Of a stretch of 10,287 bases of DNA, positions 8,301 to 10,287 are shown in pieces. The DNA comes from Collybiopsis luxurians FD-317 M1 (lineage: Eukaryota > Basidiomycota > Agaricomycetes > Agaricales > Omphalotaceae): assembly GCA_000827265.1 (NCBI GenBank), contig KN834815.1, positions 1 through 10,287 of the forward strand, in the 5' to 3' direction. The notes beneath the pieces are model-generated. The model made no database searches and had not been told where the DNA came from. It was given only the letters and a program-made list of their open reading frames with translations. The number at the start of each line of letters is the position of its first letter. Positions within the stretch are counted from its first letter, which is position 1. The position numbers and the translations under genes are program-made.

Positions 8301-9544
8301 GAGGGGAAGACTCGAGATCAGTCCGCGAATAGAGAGCGAGAAGCTAAGGGGAAAAATAACCCAATATATCTTCAGTAGACGAAGAGTGAAGGGATGTCAG
8401 ACTTACCCCCTTCCACACCTTCTCGCCCCCTGCTTGGCCGGCTTTCTTTCCGCTCCATGAGACATCAGTCTTCATCGCCGTACTCGGCCCGTGGCCGAAT
8501 GCAAACATTACGACTTTTGCGGTCCTTGTTACGCGCTTATCGCACCAAACTCCGGCATATAACGCCTCGAGCAACGACTTTATTTGGGAGTACGAATACA
8601 GATACTCATCATCGTTATACGAGTCGCCAAGTCCAGACAGGAGGTTTTGAAGTAGAGATAAGGTTGGGGTGCCTGGAGCTAAGAACGCGCTTTTGACGCG
8701 TGCAGGAACGTTCTGACCTAGCATAGCAGTTACGAGAGATAACAGAGAAGCTCGGGGCGGTGAGTCTACGGTGACATTAGTTTGACAACGAAAAATACTC
8801 TCAGGTCACATACCAGCATGTGCACTCAATCTCATCTTTTCCTTTCCTTTTCCTTTCCCATCTTTTCGAGGTGTACGTAAAATTCGGGGTAGGGCCTATA
8901 GAACAGTCATTCGTAATCAGGCTCATAAATGGAAGACAAACTCACCTCCATGTCCCACCGAACACTTTCTAATACGGTCTTCGCGTCCCAATCCACCAAA
9001 ACTGTCAGAAGATTTAACGTTTCGGCGACTAAACCAGCGTTCTGAGTTGTTGATGCATTTTTGTTAAAATTCTTGCCGGAAAGGTATGTGTTCAATTTTC
9101 CTACACGTATTGTCGATAGCAAGGAACGCGACAATCGATTGTCTCGATCTGGAGACGAAGACAGGAATCGTAATATAGAACCTAGGAGTGAAAGAAGGAG
9201 TGAAAGCACTTTTCCATACGCGCCTTCGCTTTCTAGATTGTCCCAGAGGGTGAGAAGAGCTTCTGCAGAGGTCGACTGAAGCCACAGCTTTAATGTATTC
9301 TGGTGAGTACCGGGATTTTGAAATTGCCACTGGATAGCGCTGAGGACTAAAGAATCAGATATTAGACTGGAGACAGACATACAGCAGAACGAAACGTACC
9401 TCTTATTACGCTGTCCGCATTTTCCTGGGGTTTGAGAGCCTTGTCGATGTCTGCTGGCAATTTGAAAGCAAAATTGGCATCTCCTGAGGGTTTAGAGCCA
9501 TCCACTTTGAATCCTTTCCCTTGCGATGGCCCAGCAGCCGGCAT
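2369..9544 (-). CDS. URB1: Urb1/Npa1, nucleolar 60S pre-ribosome assembly factor (13 exons, about 2175 aa)
   Basis: Urb1 (Npa1) is a very large helical-repeat scaffold of the earliest nucleolar pre-60S particle, acting in yeast with Urb2, Nop8, Rsa3 and the helicase Dbp6. Exons on - are 9544-9400, 9346-8946, 8895-8814, 8765-8407, 8343-7011, 6949-5810, 5754-5627, 5574-4494, 4443-4307, 4251-3625, 3574-3155, 3102-2859 and 2799-2369 (TAA). All 12 introns are GT-AG, 48-63 bp, and keep frame. The N-terminal domain covers roughly residues 50-480, with YSQIKSLLEALYAGVWCDKR at about 268-287 and ADLVHHFLLALC followed by GICFRDQGWYP at 362-389. The C-terminal domain signature is YTLFHLHPTNTCQPSHVQPL at 1636-1655, followed by IRLYGGSASVADRKLLAIF. 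Length fits the family (yeast about 1760 aa, others 2000 or more). Least certain are the exon 4/5 acceptor and the exon 6 donor. The start ATG is the first in the open exon and lies 20 nt after the 22-bp element. Confidence 0.95.
2800..2858 (-). other. URB1 intron 12, with a 15-T polypyrimidine run
   Basis: This 59-bp intron has donor GTACGT (c|gtacgt, phase 1) and acceptor GGTAG. An uninterrupted run of 15 T on the coding strand (A on +, 2805-2819) stands just before the acceptor. Splicing joins DGCRS to LRTFPVFNLLSG in frame. The run is much longer than the pyrimidine tracts of the other eleven introns, and such runs tend to vary in length between isolates. Confidence 0.8.
5755..5809 (-). 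other. URB1 intron 6, with a weak or alternative donor
   Basis: The chosen donor reads AAAG|GTCAGG, with an unusual C at intron position 3 but good exon-side pairing to U1. A second phase-1 GT lies 6 nt upstream (T|GTAAAG, intron 5815-5755) and would change the protein only locally, replacing CKA with S. Both use the acceptor CACAG ending at 5755. Without splicing the frame stops five codons past the donor, so an intron is needed here to reach exon 7. Confidence 0.75.
8836..8859. repeat. CTTTTC/CTTTC low-complexity tract inside URB1 exon 3
   Basis: On + this is a run of C plus T4 or T3 units. On the coding strand it is a purine-only tract encoding alternating glycine and lysine (KDGKGKGKEK, about residues 193-202). 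It sits in a small 82-bp exon. The basic patch could serve as a nucleolar or nuclear targeting segment or an RNA-contacting loop; this is inference from composition only. Confidence 0.6.
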
Positions 9545-9564
9545 GATGGTATGGATTCAAAAAA

Positions 9565-9586
9565 AAACTTGGGCGCTAAATTACGT
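9565..9586 (-). promoter_or_regulatory. Shared 22-bp promoter/leader element, URB1 copy
   Basis: Read on -, this is identical to 285-306 and has the same orientation relative to its gene. It ends 20 nt before the URB1 ATG, and its terminal TTT runs into a 9-T homopolymer. With leaders of ordinary fungal length it would lie in or at the edge of the 5' UTR, so an RNA-level role is as possible as a DNA-level one. Confidence 0.75.
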
Positions 9587-9587
9587 T

Positions 9588-9597
9588 GATTGGGCGG
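9588..9597 (-). promoter_or_regulatory. CCAAT-containing 10-mer beside the 22-bp element
   Basis: On - the sequence is CCGCCCAATC, the same 10-mer as at 112-121, with CCAAT at 9593-9589. A single base separates it from the 22-bp element. The heptamer CGCCCAA therefore occurs twice here, 21 bp apart (9575-9569 and 9596-9590), about two helical turns. A CCAAT-binding complex acting in both directions on this divergent promoter is possible but inferred. Confidence 0.4.
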
Positions 9598-9723
9598 CTT
9601 ATTGAACGCTAATGCCTTCACCGATCTTGCCACGCTCTGCGGCAGTGAAGATGAACTGTATCCATTCCGAGTCAGGCCTTAATCTGTTTTGTGATCCATC
9701 AGTAGCCACGGCTGTGAGGCGAG

Positions 9724-9729
9724 TATAAA
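9724..9729 (+). promoter_or_regulatory. Possible TATA box of the membrane-protein gene
   Basis: TATAAA lies 24 nt before the first in-frame ATG (9754) and 45 nt before the second (9775). If it is a working TATA box with initiation some 30 bp downstream, the transcript would start at or after 9754 and translation would more likely begin at 9775. It may also be chance. Confidence 0.3.
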
Positions 9730-9753
9730 TGCCACCCGTATTCAGGATCAGAG

Positions 9754-10287
9754 ATGGAAGAGTTCGAGTCAAGTATGCCCTCCGACAAACCCTCAGAACT
9801 CAACGAGGCTTTCACTCCGATGCAGCCTCTACGTCCCCGAAAAAAGAATCATCTCCATCTCAGTCTTCTCATCAAGTTGGTCTATGCCGTCGTCACTCGA
9901 ATACTGTTCTTCATCGGACTCGTGGTCGTCGTCCGTGGTCTGGTTTCCCCATTGGCGCAATTGAAGCAAGAAGCGAAATTGTTAGTGTCGAGTCGATACC
10001 GTGCAATTTATCAGAACCAAACTCTCGATATGGTCACGAATCGAACCACCGTTGTTCAACCACTTATTGGGGAAGATCAACTTTTCGACATCGGTGTTAC
10101 TATCTGGGCCCGTGCAACCAGAGAGGAAGAAAAAGAGTGGTATCGGAGTAAAGGAAAGAATAGAACGGTCGGCGGGTTTCCAGCAATTATAGATGGACCC
10201 GTCCTTCTTGATGAAGGTCTATCCTGGGGCCTTCGGTTTCAGAATTCTTCTCAGTTATCGTATGGCCATCCAGTGCACACTGGTGAT
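9754..10287 (+). CDS. Uncharacterised single-pass membrane protein, 5' part only
   Basis: An open frame of 178 codons runs from ATG 9754 (GAG before, G after; good context) to the window edge without a stop. The N-terminal 35 residues are polar, with the basic patch RPRKKNHLH at 27-35, followed by a hydrophobic segment at about 37-61 (LSLLIKLVYAVVTRILFFIG and VVVV), then a soluble part. Four N-glycosylation sequons lie after the membrane segment (N88, N96, N136, N164). With the basic patch before it, this suggests a type II protein with a lumenal or extracellular C-terminal domain. A conserved-looking block is VVQPLIGEDQLFDIGVTIWA at 100-119. I have a vague memory of similar fungal proteins of unknown function but cannot name a family. 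An in-frame 45-bp intron at 10148-10192 (GTAAAG...TATAG) is possible and would remove residues 132-146. A second in-frame ATG at 9775 (residue 8) may be the true start. Confidence 0.65.
   Translation, partial: MEEFESSMPSDKPSELNEAFTPMQPLRPRKKNHLHLSLLIKLVYAVVTRILFFIGLVVVVRGLVSPLAQLKQEAKLLVSSRYRAIYQNQTLDMVTNRTTVVQPLIGEDQLFDIGVTIWARATREEEKEWYRSKGKNRTVGGFPAIIDGPVLLDEGLSWGLRFQNSSQLSYGHPVHTGD

Larger units (their letters stand above)
9545..9753. promoter_or_regulatory. Divergent promoter between URB1 and the membrane-protein gene (209 bp)
   Basis: The two genes are transcribed away from each other from this short gap, so at least part of it probably serves both. It contains a run of nine T on the URB1 strand (9559-9567), the 22-bp element (9565-9586), an adjacent CCAAT-containing 10-mer (9588-9597), a degenerate second copy of the element core (9602-9612), and a TATAAA near the membrane-protein ATG (9724-9729). 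All recognisable elements except TATAAA are clustered at the URB1 end. Confidence 0.65.

Noticed and set aside
8017..8460. 147-codon + frame antisense to URB1 exons 4-5
   Set aside because: It lies opposite well-supported URB1 coding sequence, and its translation shows no family resemblance. It is a shadow frame.
2344..9399. snoRNAs hosted in URB1 introns, given its ribosomal role
   Set aside because: All introns are 48-63 bp, too short to hold a box C/D or H/ACA RNA with processing flanks, and no C/D box pairs were seen.
9729..10151. 140-codon + frame overlapping the membrane-protein gene
   Set aside because: Its translation is rich in Arg/Ser without hydrophobic segments, as expected of a shifted frame. 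The frame from 9754 is longer, runs to the window end and encodes a coherent membrane topology.
1..10287. Mobile elements, tRNA genes, CRISPR arrays or viral remnants
   Set aside because: No transposase or reverse transcriptase frames, terminal repeats, tRNA folds or regularly spaced repeats were found. The window is almost wholly filled by four conventional genes.

Overview
The window is nuclear DNA of a fungus, most likely a basidiomycete. The evidence is very short GT-AG introns (45-63 bp), a gap-poor layout with genes on both strands, a DASH-complex kinetochore subunit (a fungal complex), and protein sequences closest in feel to mushroom-forming fungi. The last point is my judgement from recall, not a search. 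I see no bacterial, plasmid, phage, CRISPR, rRNA or tRNA content.

Layout. 1-335 is a non-coding or undecided stretch that ends in the promoter and leader of DAD3. 336-766 (+) is DAD3, 3 exons, 106 aa, a subunit of the DASH/Dam1 microtubule-kinetochore ring. 837-2261 (-) is ARPC1, 5 exons, 404 aa, the WD40 subunit of the actin-nucleating Arp2/3 complex. It converges on DAD3 with only 70 bp between the stop codons. 2369-9544 (-) is URB1/NPA1, 13 exons, about 2175 aa, a nucleolar scaffold of the earliest 60S ribosome precursor. It fills 70% of the window. 9754 to the window end (+) is the 5' part of a gene for an unrecognised single-pass membrane protein, divergent from URB1 across 209 bp.

The three complete genes act in different core processes (chromosome segregation, actin branching, ribosome assembly), so they look like compactly packed housekeeping genes rather than a pathway cluster. 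All exon joins were built by hand from open frames, splice signals and recalled family conservation. Every join keeps the reading frame.

The best unexplained signal is a perfect 22-bp sequence just upstream of both the DAD3 start codon (285-306) and the URB1 start codon (9565-9586). It has the same orientation relative to each gene and lies 29 and 20 nt from the ATG. Both promoters also carry the 10-mer CCGCCCAATC, which contains a CCAAT box, on the 5' side of the 22-mer. Neither match is coding. This suggests a shared promoter or 5'-leader element that may recur across the genome.
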